A stretch of 53,934 nucleotides of DNA from Actinomadura montaniterrae (GTDB lineage: Bacteria > Actinomycetota > Actinomycetes > Streptosporangiales > Streptosporangiaceae): positions 1 through 53,934 of the forward strand of contig NZ_WBMR01000045.1 in assembly GCF_008923365.1 (NCBI RefSeq), written 5' to 3'. Under the pieces are notes generated by a model. It was not told the DNA's origin and did not search any database. It saw nothing but the letters and a program-made list of their open reading frames with translations. Positions 23,469 to 30,589 of this stretch are shown here, piece by piece. Each line of letters starts with the position of its first letter. Within the stretch, counting starts at the first letter, position 1. The translations under genes and the position numbers were made by a program.

Positions 23469-24534
23469 CATCGAGGACTTCATCGTCATCAACGCGCTCG
23501 GCGAGCTGGACGACCCCAACGCGCCCGCGTCGGCCGCCGCCTCCGGCGCGCTCGCACCCACCAGCGCCCAGCTGTCGATCAACGAGCGCGCGCTGGCGGA
23601 CGCGCACGCGTCCGGCGTGACCGCCATCAACGTGACGCTCGGCTACACGCTCGGCGACTTCCCGCCCTACCGGCACACCCTGGACGAGATCCGGACCTGG
23701 GACGCGATCATCGCCGCCCACCCGCGCGACCTGATGCGGATCGACTCCGCCGCCGGCATCGCCGAGGCCAAGCGGCAGGGGAGGATCGGCATCATCTACG
23801 GCTTCCAGAACGCCGCCGCCGTGGAGGACCGCCCCGAGCGGGTCGCCGAGTTCGCCAGCCTCGGCGTGCGGATCGTCCAGCTCACCTACAACCAGGCGAA
23901 CCGGATCGGCGACGGCTCGATGGCGCCCGGCAACCGGGGCCTGACGCCGCTCGGACGCGAGGTGGTGGAGGCCCTCAACGAGCAGCGCGTCATGGTGGAC
24001 CTCTCGCACAGCGGCGAGCGCACGTGCCTGGAGGCCGCGCGCGTGTCCGCGCAGCCCGTCTCGATCAACCACACCGGCTGCCGCGCGCTGGTCGACCTGC
24101 CCCGCAACAAGACCGACGAGGAACTCCGCCTGGTCGCCTCCAAGGGCGGGTTCGTCGGCATCTACTTCATGCCGTTCGTCAACGCCACCGGCCACGCGAC
24201 GGCCGCGGACGTGGTCGAGCACATCGCGCATGCGGTCGACGTCTGCGGCGAGGACCACGTCGGCATCGGCACCGACGGCGCGATCACCGCGATCGACGAC
24301 CTGGACGCCTACCGGGACCGGCTCGCCGAGCAGGTGGCCCGGCGGCAGGCGGCGGGCGCGTCCGCCGCGGGCGAGCGCGCCGACACCTTCCCGTTCGTCG
24401 TCGACCTGCGCGGCGTCGACCAGTTCCGGGAGCTGGCGCGGCTGCTGGACGAGCGCGGCTTCTCCTCGACCCGGATCGAGAAGATCCTCGGCCTGAACTT
24501 CCTGAACTACGCGAAGGCGGTCTGGGGAGCCTGA
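23458..24534 (+). CDS. M19 (renal dipeptidase)-family protein with degenerate metal site
   Basis: The 358-residue protein follows the M19 barrel along its length: IYGFQNAAAVED, LGVRIVQLTYNQANRIGDG, LNEQRVMVDLSHSGERT, VSINHTGCRAL, VGIGTDG. However, the N-terminal HxD motif is absent (VINALGELDDP), the bridging Glu of VEGGHS is Gln (GFQNAA) and the substrate-binding His of LTHS is Tyr (LTYN). Only the two later His ligands (DLSHSG, INHTG) remain. It is therefore probably not a classical dipeptidase and may bind one metal or act on another substrate. It is translationally coupled to the amidohydrolase gene. Confidence 0.8.
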   Translation: MGVDIEDFIVINALGELDDPNAPASAAASGALAPTSAQLSINERALADAHASGVTAINVTLGYTLGDFPPYRHTLDEIRTWDAIIAAHPRDLMRIDSAAGIAEAKRQGRIGIIYGFQNAAAVEDRPERVAEFASLGVRIVQLTYNQANRIGDGSMAPGNRGLTPLGREVVEALNEQRVMVDLSHSGERTCLEAARVSAQPVSINHTGCRALVDLPRNKTDEELRLVASKGGFVGIYFMPFVNATGHATAADVVEHIAHAVDVCGEDHVGIGTDGAITAIDDLDAYRDRLAEQVARRQAAGASAAGERADTFPFVVDLRGVDQFRELARLLDERGFSSTRIEKILGLNFLNYAKAVWGA

Positions 24535-24543
24535 CGCCCGCCG

Positions 24544-24562
24544 GGCCGCGCCCGGCGCGGCC
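24544..24562. terminator. Hairpin between convergent M19 and TetR genes
   Basis: GGCCGCG (24544-24550) and CGCGGCC (24556-24562) form a 7-bp perfect stem with a 5-nt loop, just past the M19 stop codon. Confidence 0.55.
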
Positions 24563-24592
24563 AGACCGCGGCCCGGCTGGACCGTGGCCCGT

Positions 24593-25210
24593 CTAGACGG
24601 CGCGGTGCAGGGCGAGGGAGAGGTTCACGGCGCCGTCGACGACGGCGTCGAGGTCGGTGCCGAGACGGCCGTCGGCCCACTGCTGGGCGAGCTCGGTCAT
24701 GGCGCCGGTGAACATGGTGGCGGCGATGACGACGGGGAGCGGCGGGTCCTGGTCGCGGGTCATCGCGAGGACGCCCTCCAGCAGCGCGGTCTGCGCGGCG
24801 CGGCGGCGGGCGGCGAGGATCTCGTTCCCGCGCGCCTCGGCGAACAGCACGCGCCCGCGGCCCGGGTCGTCGCTGATGAACCGCAGGACGGCGCGGATGC
24901 CCGCGCGGGTGCGCGCGCCGGGGCGCGGGCCGGCGTCCTCGACCGCGCGGGCGAGGACCACGCCGAGCGCGGTGGCCTGCTGGTCGTACACGGCCGCGAG
25001 CAGCTCGGCGGTGTCGGCGAAGTTCTCGTAGAAGTAGCGCGTGTGCAGCTCGGCCTCGCGGCACACCGCGCGGACGGCCAGCGCCGCCTCGCCGCCCGCG
25101 GCGAACAGCCGGTACGCGGCCCGGACGAGCATGTCGCGCCGCTCGTCCCGGCGCCGGGCGGCGGGGACCCCGGCCCAGCGGGTGTTCGCGGCCGTCCGGG
25201 CGTTCGCCAT
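24593..25210 (-). CDS. TetR-family repressor, divergent from MpaB-type oxygenase
   Basis: The 205-residue protein has a TetR helix-turn-helix near residues 30-75 (RDMLVRAAYRLFAAGG, VRAVCREAELHTRYFYENF), and a C-terminal helical ligand domain. ATG 25210 has no SD, but a -10-like TATCGT (25223-25218) ends 7 nt upstream, suggesting a leaderless mRNA. Two 22-bp operator-like inverted repeats lie in the shared intergenic region, one exactly where this promoter's spacer would be, so autorepression is likely. Ligand unknown. Confidence 0.87.
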   Translation of the reverse strand: MANARTAANTRWAGVPAARRRDERRDMLVRAAYRLFAAGGEAALAVRAVCREAELHTRYFYENFADTAELLAAVYDQQATALGVVLARAVEDAGPRPGARTRAGIRAVLRFISDDPGRGRVLFAEARGNEILAARRRAAQTALLEGVLAMTRDQDPPLPVVIAATMFTGAMTELAQQWADGRLGTDLDAVVDGAVNLSLALHRAV

Positions 25211-25228
25211 GGCGGCCACGATACCAAG

Positions 25229-25286
25229 TCTGGACACGCATGTACCCAAACACTTACGCTGATGTCTGGACACAGTCGTATCCAGA
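25229..25286. promoter_or_regulatory. Two TetR-type operators between TetR and MpaB-like genes
   Basis: The better site is TCTGGACAC-AGTC-GTATCCAGA (25265-25286; 9-bp arms, one mismatch). A weaker one, TCTGGACAC-GCAT-GTACCCAAA, lies at 25229-25250. Their centres are 36 bp apart and they share the identical 10-mer GTCTGGACAC. Confidence 0.7.
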
Positions 25287-25305
25287 ATCTGACGGGAGCG
25301 CCGGG

Positions 25306-26310
25306 ATGGCACCCAGGACGAACATCCTCGCGGCACGCTTCGAGCGGGCCTTCGACGCCGAGATCCGGTCCCGGTTCTTCCGGGGCCTGGACTTCGCCGG
25401 ACCCGAGGGCGACCCGGGCTGGTTCGGCCCGGACAGCGCGGTCTGGTACGTCCACTCGCACCTGCCGACCCTGGTCCTCGGCCTGGTCGGCGCCGCCTAC
25501 ATCGAGGGCCTCGACCCCAGCATCAGCTGGATGGCCTACGACCACTCCCGCATCCCCGAGCGGGTGGACGGCGTCCCGACCGGCGGCATCGACCCGGAGG
25601 GCGCCGCCGTCCGGCTCGGCCACTCGCTGTCGTTCTTCATCGGCACCGCCTACGGCTCCACGGCGACCGCCGAGCGGCTCGCCCGCACCGTCCGCGCGAT
25701 GCACCACACCGTGAAGGGCACCCGCCCGGACGGCCTGCCCTACGACGCCGACGACCCCGACTGGCTGCGCTGGAACTACGCCACCGTCGTGTGGGGGCTC
25801 GCCACGGCCCATGAGCGCTACCACCGCAAGCCGCTGCGCGGCGCCGACCTGGAGCGCTACTACGGCGAGTTCGTCCGGGTGGGGGAGGCGCTCGGCGGCA
25901 CCGACCTGCCCGCGACGAAGGCGGAGGTCGCCGAGTGCCTGGAGTCCTACCTGCCGCGCCTGGCCGTCACGCCGATCAAGGCGTTCGGCACCGGCCCGAA
26001 CCTGCGCGGCAACGGCACCAAGCCGTGGGAGCCCGGCAGCCAGTTCATGGACTGGGCGGCCCGCGACATGCTGCCCGAATGGGCGCAGAAGCTGGCGCTC
26101 TACCAGCGGCCGAACCCGCTGGTGCTGCGCATGCGCCGCAGCGCCCTGTGGCTCGCGCTCAACGGGCTGTACGACGCGACCGGCCCGCTGCCGGAGTTCC
26201 GGCAGGCGAAGGCCCGGGTGGCAGGCGGCACGTCGGCCCCCGTCGCGGTGACCGCGCCGTCCGCGCCCGACCCGGCGCTGACCCGCGAGGAAGTGGAGGC
26301 CATCGCGTAG
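25306..26310 (+). CDS. Oxygenase MpaB / DUF2236 family protein
   Basis: The 334-residue protein carries the DUF2236 (MpaB, rubber-oxygenase-like) core: RTVRAMHHTVKGTRPDGLPYDADDPDWLRWNYATVVWG contains the conserved His and the HxxVxG...WxxAT pattern that holds the b-type heme in relatives. ATG 25306 follows GGGAG. The C-terminal 50 residues are variable. The family includes MpaB', a peroxygenase that cleaves isoprenoid side chains, and latex-clearing proteins. The substrate here is unknown. Single-gene unit under the divergent TetR. Confidence 0.83.
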   Translation: MAPRTNILAARFERAFDAEIRSRFFRGLDFAGPEGDPGWFGPDSAVWYVHSHLPTLVLGLVGAAYIEGLDPSISWMAYDHSRIPERVDGVPTGGIDPEGAAVRLGHSLSFFIGTAYGSTATAERLARTVRAMHHTVKGTRPDGLPYDADDPDWLRWNYATVVWGLATAHERYHRKPLRGADLERYYGEFVRVGEALGGTDLPATKAEVAECLESYLPRLAVTPIKAFGTGPNLRGNGTKPWEPGSQFMDWAARDMLPEWAQKLALYQRPNPLVLRMRRSALWLALNGLYDATGPLPEFRQAKARVAGGTSAPVAVTAPSAPDPALTREEVEAIA

Positions 26311-26313
26311 CGG

Positions 26314-26328
26314 CCGGCGCCTCGCCGG
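26314..26328. terminator. Hairpin between convergent MpaB-like and MFS genes
   Basis: CCGGCG (26314-26319) and CGCCGG (26323-26328) form a compact 6-bp stem with a 3-nt loop in the 30-bp gap between the two stop codons. Confidence 0.5.
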
Positions 26329-26340
26329 AGCGCCCGCGGT

Positions 26341-27810
26341 CTAGCGGGAGCGTTCCGCGCGGCGGGTACCGAGGCAGGCTAGTACGGCGAGCGCGGACAG
26401 CGCCGCCATGCAGGCCAGCGCGTACCGGTAGCCGACGACGAGCTGCTGGACGCCCTGCCCCGGCACCCGCGACAGGTCCCCGGCGAAGACGTGCGCGCGC
26501 AGCGCCGTCGGCACCGGGCCCGCGATGATCGAGAAGGCCAGGGCGGTGCTCACCACGATGCCGGTGTTCTGCACCATCAGCCGCATCGCGTTGACGACGC
26601 CGAGCCGGTGCGACGGCAGGCCGCTCAGCAGCGCCGTCGCGTTGGAGGGCAGGAACGTCCCCGACCCGGCGCCCAGCAGCATCAGGCCCGCCGCCACCGG
26701 CGCGTACGGGACGCCGCGTCCGAGCACCGCCAGCAGTTCGAGCAGCCCGAGCGTCGTGAGCGCGGTGGCGAGGACCGTCATGGTCCGCGCGCCGACGCGG
26801 TTCTCCAGGAAGCCGGCTCCGGTGGACGCCAGCACCGCGACCGCCGACATCGGCAGCACCTTGAGCCCGGCCGTGACGGGGTCGTCGCCCTGCACGGACT
26901 GGAAGAACAGCGCGAGCAGCACGACGGCGCCCATCCGCGCGGTCGCGTTGAGGAACGTGGCGAGCAGCCCGAGCGCGAACGGGCCGTCCCGGAACAGGGC
27001 GATGTCGACGACGGGACGCGCGGAGCGGCGCTCGACGGCGAGGAAGACCGGCAGCAGCACCGCGAACACGGCGATGCCGCCGAGCACGACCGGGCTGCCC
27101 CATCCCCGCTCGTTGACCTGCGAGAGTCCGAACAGCAGCCCGCCGAGGCCGGCGAGGACGAGCAGGTTGCCCGGCAGGTCGACGCCGCGCTCGCGGGACG
27201 CCGCCTCCACGGGACGCAGCGCGACGGCGCCCCAGACCAGGCACAGCACGCCGAACGGGACGTTGTACCAGAACACCCAGCGCCAGCCGAAGGCGTCGGT
27301 GAGGTAGCCGCCGAGGGTGGGCCCGGCGAGCTGGGCGATGGAGAACGAGGCGGTGTAGACGCCCATGGCGCGGCCGAGCCGCTCGCGCGGGAACGCGTCG
27401 GTGACGATGGCGGCGCTGTTGGCCAGCAGCATCGCGCCGCCCGCGGCCTGTAGGACGCGCAGGCCCACGACCGTCCAGGCGGTCGGCGCGAAGCCGAGCA
27501 GCAGGCTCGCCAGGGTGTACGCGCCGAGGCCGGACAGGTACATCGCGCGGCGGCCGAACATGTCGGCGAACCGCCCGAACACCACGATGAGGACGGTGCT
27601 GGCCAGCATGAACGCCAGCAGCATCCAGTTCGCGGCGAGCGGCCCGGCGTGGAAGTGCCGCACCACCGACGGCAGGGCGACGTTGAGGGTGTTGCCACCG
27701 AGGCCGGTCAGCACGCTCGCCATGCTCACCGCGGACAGCGTCCACCACGGGTCGCCGGGCCGTCCGGCGGCGGGCTCCGGGCGGCGGACGGCGGGCGTCG
27801 TCCCGGTCAC
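26341..27810 (-). CDS. MFS drug-efflux transporter, DHA2 (EmrB/QacA) type
   Basis: The 489-residue protein has about 14 hydrophobic segments and DHA2 signatures: NTLNVALPSVVRHF in helix 1, the A-motif-like GRFADMFGRRAMY between helices 2 and 3, and the antiporter motif C stretch FSIAQLAGPTLGGYLTD. It should export a hydrophobic compound with proton exchange. GTG 27810 lacks its own SD; it overlaps the stop codon of a short upstream ORF (GTGA), implying expression by coupling. It is divergent from a TetR-ferredoxin-P450 operon and probably shares the TetR. Confidence 0.88.
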   Translation of the reverse strand: MTGTTPAVRRPEPAAGRPGDPWWTLSAVSMASVLTGLGGNTLNVALPSVVRHFHAGPLAANWMLLAFMLASTVLIVVFGRFADMFGRRAMYLSGLGAYTLASLLLGFAPTAWTVVGLRVLQAAGGAMLLANSAAIVTDAFPRERLGRAMGVYTASFSIAQLAGPTLGGYLTDAFGWRWVFWYNVPFGVLCLVWGAVALRPVEAASRERGVDLPGNLLVLAGLGGLLFGLSQVNERGWGSPVVLGGIAVFAVLLPVFLAVERRSARPVVDIALFRDGPFALGLLATFLNATARMGAVVLLALFFQSVQGDDPVTAGLKVLPMSAVAVLASTGAGFLENRVGARTMTVLATALTTLGLLELLAVLGRGVPYAPVAAGLMLLGAGSGTFLPSNATALLSGLPSHRLGVVNAMRLMVQNTGIVVSTALAFSIIAGPVPTALRAHVFAGDLSRVPGQGVQQLVVGYRYALACMAALSALAVLACLGTRRAERSR

Positions 27811-27833
27811 GCGGGTGCGCCGGCAACGCCCAT
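27807..27833 (-). CDS. 8-codon leader ORF coupled to the MFS exporter
   Basis: ATG 27833 is preceded by GGGAGG with a 5-nt gap, the best ribosome site in this region. It encodes MGVAGAPA, and its TGA (27809-27807) overlaps the GTG start of the exporter by 4 nt (GTGA). The exporter has no SD of its own. Either this is a regulatory or coupling leader peptide, or the SD is fortuitous. Too short to judge by composition. Confidence 0.5.
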   Translation of the reverse strand: MGVAGAPA

Positions 27834-27868
27834 GCGGGCCTCCCGACCGACGAGCGAACGAACCTCTT

Positions 27869-27939
27869 TCTAGATCTTGATACTAGAACTCGATTCGAGA
27901 ATCTAGCCCTTGACGGTACTGAATGAACGGTCTTTTAAT
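27869..27939. promoter_or_regulatory. TetR operator region and promoter for the TetR-ferredoxin-P450 operon
   Basis: TCTAG/CTAGA elements occur at 27869-27874, 27883-27887 and 27902-27906, flanking a CTCGA-T-TCGAG palindrome (27889-27899). A plus-strand TTGACG (27910-27915) and TTTAAT (27934-27939) form a -35/-10 pair with an 18-bp spacer, placing transcription start at about 27946-27947. Confidence 0.6.
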
Positions 27940-27946
27940 TCCGTCC

Positions 27947-28588
27947 ATGGGCCGGATCGCGGGCGTCACGGCGGCCGAGACGCGGGAGCGGCTGCTGCGC
28001 GCGGCGGCCGACGTCTTCGCCGAGCGCGGATACGACGGCACGCGCGTCGCCGACATCGCCAGTGCCGCCGGAGTCAGCAACGGCGCGCTCTACGCGCACT
28101 TCGGCTCGAAGGGCGAGCTGCTCGTGGCGGCGCTGCGCACGCACGGCCGGCGGATGCTCGCCGAGCTCGTCGCCGCCGACCCGGAACGCTCGATCACCGA
28201 GTCGCTGCTGATCATCGGTCGGTGGCTGCCGAAGCGCCGGGACGCGCGCGGCCACCTCGTCGTGGAGGCGCTCGTCGCGGCCCGCCGGGACGCCGACGTG
28301 GCCCGGCCGATGCACGGCTACATGGACGAGCGCGCCGCCGTGCTCGAAGAGCTGGTGCGCGCGGCCCAGGCCGGCGGGGAGATGGACGGGGCGCTGTCGC
28401 CGAACGCGATCGCGCACTTCTGCCTGCTGCTGGCGATGGGCAGCGTGCTGGTCCCCCCGGAGATGCACGGGGTCGGCGACGAGGAGTGGTCCGCGCTGCT
28501 GACCCGCGTCGTCGCGGCCTTCGCACCGGCCCGCCCCGCGCCGGGGGAGCCGGCGGGTCCCGAAGCGCAGACAGGAGGAACGCGATGA
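27947..28588 (+). CDS. TetR-family regulator of the ferredoxin-P450 operon
   Basis: The 213-residue protein has a clear N-terminal HTH (TRERLLRAAADVFAERGYDGTRVADIA, AGVSNGALYAHFGSKGELL). ATG 27947 is preferred because the -10-like TTTAAT ends 7 nt before it, which predicts a leaderless transcript; ATG 27923, eight codons upstream, would overlap that promoter. Its stop overlaps the ferredoxin start as ATGA, so the regulator is first gene of the operon it probably controls, and may also control the divergent exporter. Confidence 0.85.
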   Translation: MGRIAGVTAAETRERLLRAAADVFAERGYDGTRVADIASAAGVSNGALYAHFGSKGELLVAALRTHGRRMLAELVAADPERSITESLLIIGRWLPKRRDARGHLVVEALVAARRDADVARPMHGYMDERAAVLEELVRAAQAGGEMDGALSPNAIAHFCLLLAMGSVLVPPEMHGVGDEEWSALLTRVVAAFAPARPAPGEPAGPEAQTGGTR

Positions 28589-28791
28589 AGGTGCGGATCG
28601 ATCCCGGGCGCTGCCAGGGGCACGGCCGCTGCTACGACCTGGCCCCCGGCCTGTTCGGCGAGGACGACGAGGGCTACGGCACCGTCCTCGGCGACGGGAC
28701 CGTCCCGGCGGGCGGGGAGCAGGACGCGCGCCGCGCGGCGGCCAACTGCCCCGAGCGCGCGATCACCGTCGTGAAGGAGGCGGAGGCATGA
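28585..28791 (+). CDS. Single-cluster (3Fe-4S type) ferredoxin, P450 redox partner
   Basis: The 68-residue protein has the motif CQGHGRC near the N-terminus and NCPERAITV near the C-terminus. It therefore has three cluster cysteines, with His in the place of the second Cys of 4Fe-4S ferredoxins, the pattern of 3Fe-4S or mixed ferredoxins that feed actinobacterial P450s. SD AGGAGG is well placed. Overlaps of 4 nt (ATGA) on both sides tie it to the TetR and P450 genes. No ferredoxin reductase gene is nearby. Confidence 0.9.
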   Translation: MKVRIDPGRCQGHGRCYDLAPGLFGEDDEGYGTVLGDGTVPAGGEQDARRAAANCPERAITVVKEAEA

Positions 28792-30107
28792 CCACCGACG
28801 GCGAGACCCCCACCAGGACCGCCGAGGAGGCGGGCACCGGCGACGACCGGTTCACCCAGGGCTTCGAGGAGATGCGCGAGAGCCGCCCGCTCGGCACCCG
28901 CAACGAGGTCGTCACCGGCCCCGTCGCGGACTGGGCGACCGACTTCTCCCACATGGAACCGGAATGGGCCGCCGACCCCTACCCGATCCAGGACGACCTG
29001 CGGCGGCGCTGCCCGATCGCGCACACCGGCCGGTTCGGCGGCGGCTGGCTGCCGACCCGCTACGAGGACGTCAGCGCGATCGCCTACGACACCGAGCGGT
29101 TCTCGTCCCGGTCGATCGTCATGAGCAACTTCCGCCCGCCGCTGGAGGCGGCGCCGGTCGGCGGGGTGCCGCCGATCTCGTCCGACCCGCCGTTCCACCA
29201 CGACGCGCGCAAGCTGCTGCTGCCGGCGTTCACCAAGACGGCCGTCTCGCGGCTGGAGCCGGCGACCCGCGCGTTCTGCCACGCCCTCATCGACGGCCTG
29301 GAGCGGGACGGAGGCGTCGTCGACGCGGCCCGCGACTACGCCCAGCACATCCCGATGCGGGTCATCGCCGACATGCTCGGGTTCCCGCCGGAGGACGGCC
29401 CGAGGTTCCGCGAGTTCGTCGAGAACGCGCTGGAAGGCGTCAACCGGCCGCCGGACGAGCGCATCGCGCGGATGGAGAAGCTGTTCGACTACCTCCTCGA
29501 CCAGATCCGCGACCACGTCGCCCACCCGCGCGACGACCTCACGACCTACCTGATCAACGCCGAGCTGTACGGCCGCAAGCTCGACCCGTCGCACGTGTCC
29601 GGGACGATGGCGCTGCTGCTGATCGCGGGCATCGACACGACGTGGAGCGCGATCGGCGCGTCGCTGTGGCACCTGGCGAAGACGCCGGCGGACCTGGAGC
29701 GGCTGGTCGCCGAGCCGGAGCTGCTGCCGACGGCGATGGAGGAGTTCCTGCGCGCCTACGCGCCGGTGACGATGGCGCGGCTGGTGAAGCAGGACATGCA
29801 CTGGCGCGGCGCCGACATGAAGGCCGAGGACTGGATCCTGCTGTCGTTCCCGGCCGCCAACCGCGACCCCGAGCAGTTCGACCGCGCGGACGAGGTCGTC
29901 ATCGACCGGGAGGTGAACCGGCACGCCGCGTTCGGGCTCGGCATCCACCGCTGCGTCGGCTCGCACCTGGCGCGTATGGAGCTGCGCGTCGCGCTGGAGG
30001 TCTGGCTCGAACGGTTCCCGCGCTTCACCCTCGACGACCCGTCGGCGGTGACGTGGGCCGCCGGGCAGGTCCGCGGCCCCCGCACGCTGCCCCTCCGCAT
30101 CGGCTGA
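28788..30107 (+). CDS. Cytochrome P450
   Basis: The 439-residue soluble bacterial P450 shows the I-helix LLIAGIDTTWSAIG, the ExxR motif in EEFLRA, and the heme loop FGLGIHRCVGSHLARMELR with the axial Cys. A threonine pair in AGIDTT supports normal oxygen activation. Residues 1-50 are a polar extension without a membrane anchor. It is coupled to the ferredoxin gene and controlled together with a TetR and probably a divergent exporter, which suggests oxidation of a small hydrophobic compound that is also exported. The CYP family cannot be assigned by eye. Confidence 0.93.
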   Translation: MTTDGETPTRTAEEAGTGDDRFTQGFEEMRESRPLGTRNEVVTGPVADWATDFSHMEPEWAADPYPIQDDLRRRCPIAHTGRFGGGWLPTRYEDVSAIAYDTERFSSRSIVMSNFRPPLEAAPVGGVPPISSDPPFHHDARKLLLPAFTKTAVSRLEPATRAFCHALIDGLERDGGVVDAARDYAQHIPMRVIADMLGFPPEDGPRFREFVENALEGVNRPPDERIARMEKLFDYLLDQIRDHVAHPRDDLTTYLINAELYGRKLDPSHVSGTMALLLIAGIDTTWSAIGASLWHLAKTPADLERLVAEPELLPTAMEEFLRAYAPVTMARLVKQDMHWRGADMKAEDWILLSFPAANRDPEQFDRADEVVIDREVNRHAAFGLGIHRCVGSHLARMELRVALEVWLERFPRFTLDDPSAVTWAAGQVRGPRTLPLRIG

Positions 30108-30115
30108 CCCGCCCT

Positions 30116-30146
30116 GTCCGGGCGCGGCCGCCCGCCGCGCCCGGAC
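30116..30146. terminator. Strong hairpin after the P450 operon
   Basis: Perfect 12-bp arms GTCCGGGCGCGG (30116-30127) and CCGCGCCCGGAC (30135-30146) with a 7-nt loop, 8 bp past the P450 stop. It also lies downstream of the convergent STAS gene. Confidence 0.7.
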
Positions 30147-30188
30147 CCACCCGCCCGAGCCCGGGCGGCTCGCCGCGCCGGGACCCGT

Positions 30189-30548
30189 TCAGCCGGCCTC
30201 GGGCAGCTCGTCGCGGATGTCGAAGACGCGTTCCAGCCCGGTGACCCGCAGCACGTTGCGGACGCGCTCGGTCGGCCGCACCAGCACGAACCGGCCGCGC
30301 ATCGCGGCGATCCGCTTGCTCGCCCGGATCAGGACGTTCAGCCCCGACGAGTCGCAGAACGTCATGCGGGTGACGTCGACGACAACCCGCGGCCGCCCCT
30401 CCGCGCCGATCGCCTTCGACAGATGCTCGTCCAGCGTCCCGGCCGTGGCGAGGTCCAGCTCTCCCGCGACCGTCACCACCGTCCAGCCCGCGTGCTCGGC
30501 GACGCCGAAACTCGCGCCGTCGCCCGGCGCCCCATCAGCGGCCCCCAT
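30189..30548 (-). CDS. STAS-domain anti-sigma factor antagonist
   Basis: The 119-residue protein is a single STAS domain (VVTVAGELDLATAGTLDEHL, VVVDVTRMTFCDSSGLNVLI, LRVTGLERVFDI). The serine pair in FCDSSGLN includes the site phosphorylated by RsbW-type kinases and reset by SpoIIE phosphatases. No partner kinase is adjacent. It may act in the same network as the GAF-SpoIIE phosphatase and SigB-type sigma elsewhere in the window, which is inference. ATG 30548. Confidence 0.9.
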   Translation of the reverse strand: MGAADGAPGDGASFGVAEHAGWTVVTVAGELDLATAGTLDEHLSKAIGAEGRPRVVVDVTRMTFCDSSGLNVLIRASKRIAAMRGRFVLVRPTERVRNVLRVTGLERVFDIRDELPEAG

Positions 30549-30589
30549 GCGCTCACCCTCCGATCGTTCCCCTCGGGCACCCTAGGGGA

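Noticed and set aside
27923..27946. Upstream ATG 27923 as start of the TetR gene
   Set aside because: It has no SD and overlaps the predicted -10 element; the ATG at 27947 matches the expected transcription start.
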